Positions 24,591 to 36,750 of a stretch of DNA of 64,000 nt are shown here, piece by piece. The notes beneath the pieces are model-generated. The model did no database searches, was not told the DNA's origin, and was given only the letters and a program-made list of their open reading frames with translations. Where the stretch lies: the NCBI GenBank assembly GCA_012976225.1, contig JAAVVG010000017.1, forward strand, positions 124,001 through 188,000, read 5' to 3'. The DNA comes from Golubevia sp. BC0850. Taxonomy: Eukaryota > Basidiomycota > Exobasidiomycetes > Golubeviales > Golubeviaceae. The translations under genes were made by a program, and so were the position numbers. The stretch's first letter is position 1; each line of letters starts with the position of its first letter.

Positions 24591-26288
24591 ATGACTAGCC
24601 CAATCGAAGGGTCGGACCTTCAGCTTCAATTGTCCCCAGTTGAAACAGGTCCAAGTGACTCTAACGAGGTTGAAGTCCAATCCTCCCTCAGAGATCCAAC
24701 CACTGCGCCTCCTTCAGAAACGTTTTGCCAGCTCCTTTCCTCTCTCCCTCCTTCCTCTATCGCAACTTCAATTGCCGTCTCTACCAACTGGAGAAACCTC
24801 GTTCATGCGAACTTGAACCTCCACAGAGAGGTCGATCTCTCGAAGGTCAACTCATGTTATCAAACAATGCAACACTTCAATCGCATATCGAGTCTAGCTC
24901 TAGACAGATTACTTAAGGTTTCTCTTAATTTGAGCTCCTTTTGGGAGCCCGAGTGGTGGAGACACGATAGATATGAAGACAAAGGTCCGGCTATTGACCT
25001 TCTTATGAACGCACTCAGCCGTTCCAGGGAGACGCTTAGGGATGTCTCATTGGAGCTGGAGACAGAACACGAACACGATTGGGAAGTGGCTTCCCGAAAC
25101 GGGCTACCATTTCTTTCTCCTGTTCTCGAGAAGTTGTTCGCGTTAAAAGATCTAGACAAAATATCTATCATAGCTCCAACCTACATCTGGATCAAAGCCG
25201 GAACCTCTATTCCTGGTTTCAAAAGCTTTGAGATGAACGATACTTCGTGGTATGACTTTGAACTAGAAGAAGCAAGTATCGATCAAAGCAGATTTGCCCC
25301 TCCAAGGCTGAAGCTCATGAAAGATGCTAGAAAATTCGCAGGAAATTTAGTGGAATTTGGAGGAGGTGGATGGGTTTGGAATGAGAAAAAAGTAATGAAA
25401 GAGCTGCGCCATTCAAGATCTACCCTTCAGGAGCTACGTTTCGGAGCTTTCAACTTCAACCAAAAGGAACGTAGAAAGCTTTAGTCCTTCGCCCTCAGCT
25501 GTAGAAACCTCCACTCATTTAATCTTTTAGGTCCGAGAGAACGTGAATTCAATGATTATGATGATTATGACGGTATCAGCGATCCAACCACGCACGAGGA
25601 GATGAAAATATCTAGAAAGTCGAAGAAGCTCCGCTTACAAAAGTTTTCAGATGAAGTGGGACTTAATGGCTGGGCTAGTCGGAGAGGAACTGAAGGAGAT
25701 GAGCTTTGACTTCGACAAACCTCTCAGTAGAGGACTTGGATTCTTCTCTTCCGGCGCTTTCAAATCAGTCATCCTCAAGTTTCAATCAACCTTGAGATCA
25801 ATTCGTCTTTCGGGACTCAATTGTATCCAAGATTCCTCACCAGCAGCCCAAAACTGTCCTGTTCAATTTCCAAACCTCAAATCACTCATTCTAGACAACT
25901 GTCAAAGGTCTATCTTTCAAACATTCTCTGGATTGAAAGCTGTCCTCAACTTCAAATATTATCAATCAAGTCCCAAAACTCTGCTCAAGAGCCTTTCGAA
26001 TGCCTCCTCTCTCTTATCAAAAAGCAAAGCCATTCCTTGATGAGTATCACATTTGACCCCAGATTTAGTTATAGATCCACCATAAGCATCCCAAGTGAAG
26101 AGATCTCTATTTCTTTCCCTGCATTAAAGGAAATCGAAATTAGAACTGACCCCGAGCAAAACATTTTCGACTTCTTTACCAGATTTAGTTATCCAAGCCT
26201 CATCGAATTACGTCCCTCGCAGTTGAAAGAACGCTTCCAGAAGATCACTCCCAAGCTCGTCAAAGATGAGGGCAAGCAATCCGATTAA
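24591..26288 (+). pseudogene. Decayed F-box-like/LRR gene
   Basis: It starts MTSPIEGSDLQLQLSP. An F-box-like segment (SETFCQLLSSLPPSSIATSI, STNWRNLVHANLNLHREVDL) is followed by long Leu-rich sequence. The first frame ends at a TAG at 25482-25484 (KERRKL-stop), yet the same frame continues with coding-like sequence (SFALSCRNLHSFNLLGP). A frame change near 25640-25690 leads into GLVGEELKEMSFDFDKPLS, and another near 25905 joins FPNLKSLILDNCQ to VYLSNILWIESCPQLQILSI. It ends LVKDEGKQSD at 26288. One stop and two frameshifts, none explained by an intron with normal splice sites, indicate decay. F-box proteins are adaptors of SCF ubiquitin ligases. It is divergent from a similar decayed gene at 21799-23742. 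Confidence 0.6.
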
Positions 26289-27243
26289 AATCAGTAGAAT
26301 GAAGCTTACGAGATCAATCAGGTTACTCTTCAAGCAAAGACAGTAAATCGATGTTCATAAGTTTAGAGAACCCAACGTCAACATCCAGTTGGCATAGCAT
26401 ACAGTCAACTTTTTCCTCTATCGCCAACTCTCTTTCTACCCATCTTGGTTCTCAACGATTGACCTTCGGCTCTGATCCGATTTCTCAATCATAATTTCTC
26501 TTTTCATTTCCGTCGCCTTCTCCGTCTTCTCTACTTTTGATCGCCACTAGATTCCGAAACACGAAACGCTTCAGAACCCTTTTCTACTCTTCCCGACCTT
26601 TTCTCTATTCTGTTTTCCCTTCTGTCTCGTGGACTTGAAGTCGCTTGCAAGTCGTTTCTTTTCTCGTCTTCCAGAAAGGCAGAGTTTGAGAACTGAAGTG
26701 CGAAATTCAAATGTTCAATTTGCTTTGATCTTGTTCTCCCTCCTCCCGCTTTCCTCTTTGTTTTGTTTAAATTTCGCCTGCAACATCCAGAAATAGCTCG
26801 TGAACGGTTCCAGCAAAGCTCAAAGACTGCCTTCTCCTTGTTGAGCCTCATTAAGGCGACATGATCCAGTGCAACTCAACTCGAGACAGCAAAGCGAGCC
26901 GTTTCTCTCGGTTTCTACGAGCTAACGAGCTTTGTATGTCTTGACTTTGCAAGAGTTGAAAGTACGAGAGACGCCAATCGTTACTTCTCCTCTTTCGTCT
27001 AGTGATCTGCACTCACACCCGGAATGCACTCACACTAACGACTACGCATGCTAACGACATCTAAATTTCAGGCCATTCAAAGAGTGGAAACTAGCTCAGG
27101 AGTCTGCCCAATACATTAGCAAACCGATGAAAGAAGAAAACGGTGGTTAGACCTATTTCCCAGACCCGATTCCCAATTTGATTCCCCCGTTGCCCCGCAT
27201 TTCATTCGAAGCACTTGATCTTTAGGGGAGTGAAGAATTTGAT
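26289..27243. other. Intergenic region with small direct repeats
   Basis: 955 bp between the end of the decayed F-box-like gene and the stop of COX4 (converging). TGCACTCACAC occurs twice (27008-27018 and 27025-27035) and CTAACGAC twice just after it. No gene recognised; the open frame at 26531-26851 (minus) has no domain features. Confidence 0.4.
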
Positions 27244-28257
27244 TTAGTGGTGATCATCTCCGTGGGCAGCTCCAATGTAGTTGAGCTTGTAGACTGTTGG
27301 GGGAGGAAGGGGGAAATGAGGAAGAAAGAGAGGGAATTAGATTCCAGGGCTCTTACCGCTTCGTCAACGAAATTCAAGAATGACGATTTGGCCAAAGATG
27401 CCAGACTCTTTGGACTAGCTGAAAAGCAGCTATGTTCATCTTGAGAAGCCAGACCGAGTTTGAGAAGTATAGTCTCCCTTCCTCTATCTCCCTCTGTACC
27501 TCAAAGACCTCATCTCCTCCTTTCTCAGTACTGTTCGATCCAATTTCGCTAATCTGTTCACTGGTACATTCCCCTAGCGACTCGTATGCCTCTAAGTACA
27601 GCCTGTCGCTTCTTCTCTTGAAGTTTCGTTCCTTCCTCAAACTCTCTTCCTCCTTCCCTCTCTTGCTCCCTTCCTACACTCAACTCGACTGCCACGCATA
27701 CATAGCTTGAAACTTACCACTTCCACATTCTGGGCATCTGTGATGTTCGATTTCTGTGTTAGTAGCCAACCAAATAGTGTCGTGTGAATCTGCTGGGAAC
27801 CCAGTGCAACCGACTTGACGGATAGGGAACTGTAGGGGGGAAGGAGATTCCATCATCAGCATTGAACAAAGTGACTAAAGAAGTGTTTCAAACACTATAT
27901 CAATCATCTGAGGGTGCTCTTCCTACCTCCTCTACTCACCAAAGAATCAATGACAATAGGATCTTTAGTCGTTCCCAATCTAGTCATCTCCAAAGGTTCC
28001 ATATCGAAGACATCTTTCCCACTTAACTTTCCTAAAAGTTCAAACCTTTCTAATCCAGTAGCTTGTTGTTCGTCAGTTGCAACTTGACCTGCTTTTGCAC
28101 CTTCTCCTTGAATGACTGGAGGAGCATCCGATCTTAAGATTGAAGAAGAAGAAATGAATCTACTGCTTGGAATGAAAGTTGATGGTAAGGCTGAAGCTCT
28201 TGGAATGGAGCGAACCATAACTTGAGAAAGCGATTTACGTGCTAGGAACATGGTCAT
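27244..28257 (-). CDS. COX4: Cytochrome c oxidase subunit 4 (subunit Vb family)
   Basis: Three exons: 28257..27940, 27829..27718 and 27293..27244; 159 residues. A basic N-terminal presequence (MFLARKSLSQVMVRSIPRAS) is followed by the COX Vb core: LERFELLGKLSGKDVFDMEP, FPIRQVGCTGFPADSHDTIW and HHRCPECGSVYKLNYIGAAH. The cysteines VGC and CPEC are the usual zinc ligands of this subunit, which caps the matrix side of complex IV. The last intron is 424 nt and the last exon only 50 nt. An in-frame ATG two codons further in (MFLARK) could also serve as start. The gene is upstream of no obvious partner but sits in a stretch rich in nuclear genes for mitochondrial proteins. Confidence 0.94.
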
Positions 28258-28798
28258 GTTGAATGGATGAGAATGAGGATGATGGGTTGGGCGAGAAGAA
28301 GTTGCGATGCGTTCAGAATCGGAAGGACCCATCTGAAGCCCCCTCTCATCACAGGCCAAGCGATCAAGTAAAGAGAGGGATATACACAGCTGAAATGCTA
28401 CATGGCCTGGAGATTGACTTGTTGGATCACCTCCAAAAGAGAAAGAGAGAAGGAGATTGGAACCCCCTCTTCTCCCGCCTCTAACCTCCCAGGCTCTCTT
28501 CGCCGTGTCGCAAACTGCCCTCAGCCTCCTGTCTTATCAGGTTCAAGTCCTCCCAAGTTTTGGCCAACTCGCGAGCATAGGAATCGTCAGAAGAAAATGA
28601 TTCAATCATTGACAGGAAAGGGAGAGAATACTGATACAAGAATGAGAAAGTTGATTTGATTGTCGGAGCTTTGGAGAATCGAATGGCAGAAGGAGATCAG
28701 CAATCAGAAGAGATCAAAAAGTTTGTGACGAGAGGCAGAGGGAGGGAGGGAAGTCAAAGGAACTCAAACTTGATTTGAGGTTTAGAAACATTTGCATT
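28258..28798. other. Intergenic region upstream of COX4
   Basis: 541 bp between the COX4 start and the prefoldin stop, both minus strand. Presumably COX4 promoter. No recognised binding site for HAP-type CCAAT factors was seen by eye. Confidence 0.4.
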
Positions 28799-29876
28799 TC
28801 AAGATTGTTGATCCCTTTCGACTTGTACAGCTTCGTTTTCCTTCTGCTTGTATTGTTTCATCAATTGTTCTAAGATTGCCTTCAGCTGTTGAAAGAAAGG
28901 AAATGAAGATAGATCGGAAAGAAGAAGGGGGCCGGTGAGAGAGAAAGAGAAAGAGAGAGAAGTAAAGAGAGAGACGTCAGAAAAGGTCGGAAAGAACCTT
29001 CGAAACCAAGCCCCTCAAAGCTCGGCTTGAAGAGACGAGCTAAACTAAAACCTGAAATAGGCTTCAACAGCTAAAGAGCTCAAGTGGAAAGGTGTGTGAC
29101 TTACTCCAGTCGCATTGCCTTCAACAGCTGGAAGAACGTCTTTGACAGTCCTTTCTGTTAGAACTCCACCGATTAACCTGAAACATTTTCGATCCGATTC
29201 TGTTTGATGGAGAGTTTCTAGTACTAGACTATTGAATTTGAGGTAGGATAGGAGTGAAAAGTCAGTGATGGGATTCTGAAGTCGAGGGAGACTGTGAGCT
29301 CTTTTTCTCCTCAACGCGAACGAGCGCCCCGACTGTTCATGATTGAAGACTGGATTGATTTCATAAGTGCTGATCAAGAGCAGCTAGAGAGCCATCTCGA
29401 AGCAAACGAGGAAGAGAGGAGCTCATGTCCAATCTCTTTCAATCTCCAAAAGCTCTCATCTGTCGCAGCTCTCTGTCTTGACTTCCTTGCTGCTTTTCTA
29501 TCTTCATCAAATCCTCTGTTAGGTCATACCCAAGCTCTGTCTTACTCCTTCAGGTCTCAGAAGCGACTGAAGTATTGAGTGGTCCACCTTGACTTGCCGT
29601 CTTTGCCATTGAGTGCTTTCCTTGGAGAACTCACCGATGTTCATCATGTTCAGCTTCAAGTTCAGTGATCTTCTGTGCGATTCCCTTCATTTCCTGTCTA
29701 AGCATGTTGTAACGCTGACCAGCCTCTGTGAAGTAGATTGAGTGGGGGGAGGGGAGGGGGATAGAGAATGAGAGTGAGTGCAGAGTGGCTGGATTGACTC
29801 GTGGTTAGAAAGCCGATTGAAGTTTGCGCTACTAACCTTGAGGAGTCAGTTTCTTTGGTGCTGCTGAGGCTGACAT
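28799..29876 (-). CDS. GIM4: Prefoldin subunit 2
   Basis: Four exons: 29876..29837, 29725..29635, 29228..29105 and 28885..28799; 113 residues. It begins MSASAAPKKLTPQEAGQRYN and continues LRQEMKGIAQKITELEAEHD, EHRLVLETLHQTESDRKCF, RLIGGVLTERTVKDVLPAVE and LKAILEQLMKQYKQKENEA. This is the beta-type prefoldin layout: two coiled-coil helices around a short beta hairpin (RLIGGVLTERTV). Length matches yeast Gim4. It is a subunit of the heterohexameric chaperone that hands nascent actin and tubulin to CCT. Intron 2 is long (406 nt). The gene is divergent from the fimbrin gene with 133 bp between start codons. Confidence 0.93.
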
Positions 29877-30009
29877 CTTGAAAAATTTAGTAGAGCTTAA
29901 GGTTGAATGGTTGTGGATTAAGAAGCGCTCTCTTGAATCTCCACCCACCCTTCTTCTGGACCAGCCACTACTTGTACAATCCGCTCGCATCAATCAGCTA
30001 TCTTGAATC
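29877..30009. promoter_or_regulatory. Bidirectional promoter, prefoldin 2 / fimbrin
   Basis: Only 133 bp separate the start codons of GIM4 (minus) and SAC6 (plus), so the two must share a promoter region. No TATA box was recognised. Confidence 0.5.
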
Positions 30010-32550
30010 ATGGAAGCGATTAAACTTCAGAGGAAATATCCTCAATTGTGAGTACATTCAATTTTCTCGATCTACAATCCAATCCAGCTTAACCATCCCC
30101 AGTTGTCTCTAATCTCGCTCACACCTCACCTCCCTCGCACACTCCCCATCGCTCACCCTGGCAGCTCTCAAGAAGAGATGATGCAATTGATTTCATCATT
30201 TCGTAGCATAGATGTTGAAGAAAGAGGTTCAGTTGCCAAACAAGACATGATCAAGACTTTACAAGATCAAGGAGAGAGTTACGATGCTGTCAGAGAGACC
30301 CTAAAGGAAGTTGATTTGGATTCAAGTGGAAGGGTAGAATTAGAGGATTACGTAGATGTGAGTCAAACCGATAGCTAGATTCTCAGCATTTTGGAAACGC
30401 TCTCAAAGCTTTGCTTAATGAGGAGGACGAGCCAGCGGGATCCTTGGAGTGCTGTGCCATCGTGGAAGGGTACCCGAAGCTGAGCTTGGATGGGGTTGAG
30501 GTTGATGATAAGCTGCCTCGGATGCAATCCTTTGATGCAGAAGATGTACAACTTCCAAGAAAGGATTGACCTGAAAAGTTATGTGATCCGATTGCGTTTA
30601 CTTGAAGCTGATTCTCTCCCCAATCTTCTCTACCACCCCCGCTTGTCAGCTACGAGCCAAACTTCGTGCTGGAAGGAATGCTCAAGCTGGAGCTGCTACT
30701 AAAGGTAAAGTCACTGTTAAAGGTACTAATACCAACATTCAGCATACTATCAACGAAGATGAGAGAACCGAATTTACTAGACACATCAACCAGGTAAGTT
30801 ACGATAGAGTACTCAAGACAGAATTTAATTCTAATCTCTGACTTCTTTGTTTTCTACCCTTCATCTTTTTCTTTAACAGTCTTTAGCCGGAGACATTCAC
30901 ATTGGAAAGAGACTGCCAGTTCCAACTGAGACATTCCAACTTTTCGATGAATGTAGAGGTTTGTAAATCCTTCCAAAAAAAACTTGCGTTCTTCCTTAGA
31001 ACTATGCTAATTTGGTTTCCCTTTCATTCTTCTCAGATGGGCTTATCCTCTGTAAACTCATCAACGATGCAGTACCAGATACGATCGACGAAAGAGTTCT
31101 AAACGTAGGAAAAGGAGGTAAACCACCTAATCAATTCCAAATGACAGAAAACAACAACATAGTGATCACTTCATCTAAAGCAATCGGATGCTCAGTCGTT
31201 AATATTGGACCTCAAGATTTGATCGATGGTAGAGAACATTTAATCTTAGGTTTGATTTGGCAGATTATTAGAAGAGGTTTACTAAGTAAAATCGATTTGA
31301 AAAACCATCCTGAATTGTATAGATTGTTAGATGATGGAGAAACTTTGGATGAATTCTTGAGGTTACCTCCAGATCAGATTCTGTTGAGATGGTTCAATTA
31401 TCATTTGAAGGCTGCTGGTTGGGGTAGGAGGTGAGTTTCAACTAGAGGTGGAAATGATGAGGATCGACTCTCTTTCTTGAACTGATCTGATTCATCTTCT
31501 TGGTCCTCTGCCTTTTATTTTTCTCACAGAGTCGCTAACTTCTCAAAAGACGTAGCTGATGGAGAGAATTACACTGTTCTTCTATCTCAACTCAAACCGG
31601 AATCTTGTGACAGAGCTCCACTTCAACAAAACGACCTTCTTCAAAGAGCGGAGATGGTACTTCAAAGAGCGGATTCCATTGGATGTAGGAAGTATCTGAC
31701 GCCTTCGGCCATGGTAGCTGGAAATCCAAAGTTGAATTTGGCTTTCGTAGCTCATCTCTTCAACACCTGGCCATGTCTAGAGCCATTAGAAGATGCACCA
31801 CCAGTAGAAATCGAAGATTTCGATGCCGAAGGAGAAAGAGAGGCCAGAGTTTTCACACTTTGGTTAAATTCTTTAGACGTAGATCCAGGAGTTTACAACC
31901 TTTTCGAAGATTTAAAAGATGGTACTATCATTTTACAAGCTTTCGACAAAGTTTCTCCTGGAAGTGTGGTTTGGAAAAGAGTTTCAAAACCAAAAGAAGG
32001 TCAAGAACTTTCTAGATTCAAAGCAGTTGAGAATACGAATTATGGAGTGGATTTGGCAAAAAACATGGGAATGCACATAGTTGGAATTCAAGGAGCTGAT
32101 ATTGTTGATGGTACTAGAACTCTAGTTCTTGGACTCGTTTGGCAGCTTATGAGATTAAATATCACTAAGACTTTGGCTAATTTAGGTAATGGTGGTAAAG
32201 GAATTAGTGATATGGATATGGTGAAATGGGCAAATGAAACTGTTAAGAAATCTGGTAAAACTTCTTCTATGAGAAGTTTTAAAGATCCTGGTTTGAAAAA
32301 CGCCATTTTCTTTTTGGATTTGTTGAATGGTTTGAGGAATGGAATAGTGGATTACAGTTTGGTAACTAAAGGGAATACAGAGGATGAATGTAAGCTTAAT
32401 GCTAAATTGGCTATTTCTATCGCTAGGAAATTGGGGGCTCTTATCTTTTTGGTTCCTGAAGATATCGTTGATGTTAGGCAGAGATTGATTTTGACTTTCG
32501 TTGGAAGTTTAAGTGAGTTGGAGGAAGATTTCAAGTGGGCTCAGGTTTGA
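30010..32550 (+). CDS. SAC6: Fimbrin (actin-bundling protein)
   Basis: Six exons: 30010..30047, 30165..30357, 30650..30793, 30880..30958, 31037..31430 and 31530..32550; 622 residues, standard fimbrin length. An N-terminal EF-hand region (FRSIDVEERGSVAKQDMI, EVDLDSSGRVELEDYVD) precedes four calponin-homology domains. CH1 starts SLAGDIHIGKRLPVP and reads FDECRDGLILCKLINDAVPD. Later markers are LLRWFNYHLKAAGWGRRV, RVFTLWLNSLDVDPGVYNL and FEDLKDGTIILQAFDKVSPG. It cross-links actin filaments in endocytic patches and cables. The first coding exon encodes only 12 residues. The second EF-hand loop keeps D-x-D-x-S at the calcium site, so calcium binding is possible. Confidence 0.95.
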
Positions 32551-33090
32551 GATAGTGACTGACACCTCCCTTCTTTTTCTCCCCCTCTCTCCTTTGCAGT
32601 GGCTATGCCAGCTCAGTAAAAATTCTTAAACTCGGACCTACTTCCAAAAGAAAGGTCATTATCCTTTTAGACTTGATTTGCTTTTTTCCCTCTTCTCACT
32701 TCTCTCCTATCACCCTGCTTTTATTCTACTTTGCCTTTCTTACGCTCTCACCTTTGGTTCCCTCTAAAATTTACTGCTTCCTCACATGTTCATAAAACTT
32801 GAAAATCCCGACCAAAAAAATTGAAATGGTGAATCTCGAGAAGAAACGCGTGATCGACGGAAACTAACAACTGTTTGTGGAGAAGGCACTCTTACGTATT
32901 CTCAATCCATCCATCTTTAAACAGGTTCACTTCAACATCAATTCCCTTCCCTTCTCGATTTGATCTGGTCTTTTAAGAGCAAGTCAAACTAAATCGGCTA
33001 AAGTTACAACAAAGGTTTCATTTCAAGAGGGATCTGCTCTCCAACTGCTATTAGCTCCTCCGATTACCTCACCTCATTCTGATTTCAAGA
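32551..33090. other. Intergenic region between SAC6 and the DUF1295 gene
   Basis: 540 bp, tandem orientation. The left part is pyrimidine-rich 3' UTR sequence; the right part should be the promoter of the DUF1295 gene. Nothing else recognised. Confidence 0.4.
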
Positions 33091-35045
33091 ATGTCGTTAC
33101 TTCCACATCCTTCAATTTCACCTTTCTCTCATGTCATTCCACTCTTGAAGTCTTTCCCTTCTTCAGTCGTTGATCATTTCTCAAATGGCAACTTAGCTAG
33201 CGTTACTGGGAATCCTCAATCTTACTTCTCACCTCTAAGCTGGTATCAATACTATCAACAAGCAGATGTTTTTCATGGAAGTATCTTGATTTGTGCAATC
33301 CTTAGCATTTACGTCTATGTCATGCAAGAGATCACTGGAAATGCTAGTCAGGTAGATGGTCTTTGGACTTGTGAGTACAATTCTCTTATTAGATGGCCTG
33401 TTCAGCGAGTGGGAGTGTGGGGGTTGAGGCTTCTCTTCAGCAAGAGGTGTCAGTCATGGTCGAATCCTACTCACTCTGAAACCCAGTTTAGCGTGTCTAG
33501 ATGATGTGGCCTCAAGGTTCAAGACTGACAATCTTGGCCCAAATCTCTAACCCCCCACAACCTTCTTCTCACAGTCATCCCCGTCATCTACTCTTTCCAC
33601 TTTGCCTTCCATGGTTACCTATTCGCTGATCAATCCAGAGCTGGCCTTCCAGCTAAGGTCACTGTCCCTTCCATCTCTTCTTGGTTCGGAAAGTCTGGTG
33701 TCAACGCTGTTCAACAACCTGGATTCTGGGATGAAGTTCAACCTAGATTGGCTCTCATGTTCGCTCTTTCTGTGAGTCGACAGTCTCACGAAAGTCGACC
33801 AACTCAGGGTTCTAGATCTAGGTCTTTGACTGATGCTTTTCCTCTTTCCCCGTCATCCTTTGTCTCATTGCCTCTCTCTGCCTTCCCAAAATCAGGTCCT
33901 CTGGTCAGCTCGTCTTACTTTCAATGCCTACAGAAGAGGAATGTTCAAGAAAGGTGAAGAAGATTATCGTTGGCCATTATTGAGAGCTTCAATGTCTAGA
34001 CCTCTTTGGGAACTCTTCACTATCACTTTCATTGCTCCAGCTCAAAATGTTCTTTTAGCTTGCACTGCTGTGAGTAGAAAGATCTTTTCCCATATCTTCC
34101 CACAGCTAATCCCACTATACCCAGCATTTCTGACACTTCCTCTCTCTCACTTTCCTTCAACAGTTACCAAACTACCTTCTTTTAACTTCCTTGTCTTCAA
34201 AACACGTCACCTCTCCAGTTCCAAGGCCAATCACTTCTTTAGTCGCTGGAGATTACATCATTGCAGCTCTCATGGTCGCTAATTTGACAACTCAATTCAT
34301 CGCAGATCAACAACAGTGGGATTACCAAAACTTCAAACGCGATTTAGATTCGAATGGTCTACCAAAGTCTACCGAAGCTAAGAAGCTGACTAATGGAGAA
34401 CAGGAAATTGGAAAATCTATGTTCGCTGAATTCGATTCGAATGATAAGAAGAGAGGTTTCGTTTCTAAGGGACTTTGGGCTTGGAGTAGACATCCTAATT
34501 TCGCTTGCGAACAAACTACATGGTGAGTTCGAACGTTTCAGTAGTTCTTCAGTCTTGAGCATTTGGTTGCATGAGTAGTTTCCTAACATACCTTTTTGTC
34601 TTTTCTACTCTGCTTTCTTTTTCTTGCAAATCTTTCAGGTGGATTCTTTACCTCTTCGTCCCTCTGACCTACCTGCCAACCTCTTTCAGCGCCAAGATTC
34701 CAATTCAAGAGTATGTTTTAACCTACGCTCTACTTTCTCCATTGTTGATGAACATTCTATTCTTAGCCAGTACAAGTGAGTTTGAACTTCTCCCTATCCT
34801 CCTTTTCATCGGGGGAAAAAACTTTCTGACTCCCCTCCCCTTCTCTCTATCGACCAGTCTTCTCGGAATCAGTCTCAGGTGGCAAATATCCATCTTACAA
34901 GGCTTACCAACGTCGTGTTGGTATGTTCCTTCCAATCGACACTTTGCTTCGTACTGTTTATTACAACACTATCGCTGGTAAAGCCGCTAAGGATAGAACT
35001 GAAGCTGAAGTTTGGGGACAACCAAAAGGTGGAAAAGAGAATTGA
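33091..35045 (+). CDS. DUF1295 / steroid 5-alpha-reductase-like membrane protein
   Basis: Six exons: 33091..33370, 33575..33771, 33896..34069, 34164..34522, 34639..34775 and 34858..35045; 444 residues. Several hydrophobic segments (SILICAILSIYVYVMQ, FIPVIYSFHFAFHGYLFA, GDYIIAALMVANLTTQFIA, WILYLFVPLTYLPTSF, LLSPLLMNILFLAS) and the signature GLWAWSRHPNFACEQTTWW place it in the DUF1295 group. That group shares its C-terminal fold with steroid 5-alpha reductases and isoprenylcysteine methyltransferases. RHPNF..E is the conserved C-terminal motif expected to bind a nucleotide or lipid substrate. Reaction and substrate are unknown for fungal members. N-terminal sequence before the first helix is short, without a cleavable signal. 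The C-terminal YKAYQRRVGMFLP is also typical of the group. Confidence 0.85.
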
Positions 35046-36750
35046 AAGTTGACCATGTCTTGTAACCTCCGCTCTCGACTTTGTCTCTTTTTCTTCCCCT
35101 TTCCGGTCCTTTCCATCTTTCTCTCTTCACTCCTCACTACACTCCCACTCTATCCTCCTCTCGTGATGACCACGATTGACGTCCGACAAACAAAAAGCAC
35201 CTCCTAATGTGTCCAATCATTTCCTTCCCTCCAAACCATTTCCTGCTCGCACCGAATGTACACTGTTCGCTCTAATTCTTCTGAAATCTCGTCCTCGATA
35301 TCCCTACGCTACACTTTTCTTTCACTCAATAGAAGTACAATACCAGAAATGCCTCAGTCGGACAAAGTATTGTACAGGATAGTCCCTTCCATTCGCAAGA
35401 TACAACAGAGAAGAACAATAGAGTATGAAGAAATCGACGATCCTCACTCCTCCTCATCTTTACGGAGACATCCAAAGAAGGTAAGACATGCAAGCCTCTC
35501 CTTTCAAAGGATCTCCAACTGTGGAACCAGTGAAAGAAGAGAATCAACAATGAGCATAGAGCAGAGATGGGAATGGGTCAAAATGCTGAGAAGACGAGCC
35601 ATCCTGAACTCACCAATTTCCCCGCTTTGAACTTGACCAGCTTAACCCTTCCAGTCTGGAAGAGTTCCCCTTGTTCTAGCTCCTTTCTTCTCTCGGCCCA
35701 GATCCGCATGAACTTGAGGGGGGTAGGATCTGCATTGATGTCTAGTGGTCGTTCTGGGATGTGGACTTCTCTTAGCTTTGGAGCTCGGCGAGGGAAGAAG
35801 ACTTCTGAACTTCATGATATCGCGAAGATCAATCCATTACGGCCGACTACATACGAAAAAGAGTTTCTTACTTAGAGGGCGTGGAATCGGATGGAATTCG
35901 CGCTTCCCAACTTTCTTTCCCACCTTTCACCCAAACTTCCCATCCTCACTTTGATCTTCTCGTGAACTAGCTCTTCTTTTCATTCCTTCACCAACCTTTC
36001 ACCTCTCCATTCCTTCTTCGCACTCTGCTTCACCAGGCTCTTCTCTGGAAGAGAGGGAGCTTCCTTCCGTCATATTCAGATGCGTATGAAACCTTTTCCT
36101 TCTCTTCCTTCCCTCTCTTTTCAAATTCCTCATTGATCGCTACTCATAACTCTCTCTACTTCAGAGAGCTCTAGTCGACACCGTGGTCTTTAAAGAAGTT
36201 CGGACCAGAGGTTCAGGTATACGGGCAATCATGAAGTCGGTAAGGTGTTGTCAGAGATGGAAACAGAGTGGTTGGATGGAAGATTTGGATGAGTAGGAGA
36301 GAGTGCTTTATCATGAAGAATTCTGGCAGTCGAGCTTTGTATTGGTAGACACTTAGAATCGTTCGTTGGAGGCTGTGGATTTGTGATCCGTCTTGCCCAG
36401 GGAGACTCCATGCCAAATTGGAGAGGCAGCGTAGAATTCATTGTCTCGAGTAAGAAAACCGAGATTTGATGTGTTCTTCTATCCCCCAAAACAAAAAGCT
36501 GGAGGCTATAGGAAGGGAGCATCGATTGGAAGAGACAGAAACTTCCCTCAGCAGATCTGATACATTGCATCCCTCCTGACTTTCTCAAATTGAAGCAATT
36601 AAATTGAATTATGGAATTGAAGAATACATGAGTTTGGACAAAAGTGGTTGGGGATTGATTGGAAGGCGAAAGCAAACAGGTGTTGGGGAGGATGAGACTT
36701 GAAATGTTGAGAGCGGTTCCGAAGAAAAGACTAAACAGACTGAGATCGCT
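35046..36750. other. Unassigned region with possible exon fragments
   Basis: 1.7 kb between the DUF1295 gene and TSC2. On the minus strand 35804..35614 is open, begins after a CAG and ends at a perfect GTGAGT donor. It encodes a basic, helix-rich segment (APKLREVHIPERPLDI, PLKFMRIWAERRKELEQG). On the same strand a short leader-like frame starts at 36230 (MIARIPEPLVRTSLKTT). I could not connect them with acceptable splice sites, and on the + strand an alternative intron with a good pyrimidine tract ends near 36163. A small mitochondrial or ribosomal-type protein gene is possible but unproven. Confidence 0.3.

Noticed and set aside
28540-28556. tRNA B-box-like GGTTCAAGTCC
   Set aside because: Flanking bases do not form a T stem and no matching A box or acceptor stem is present.
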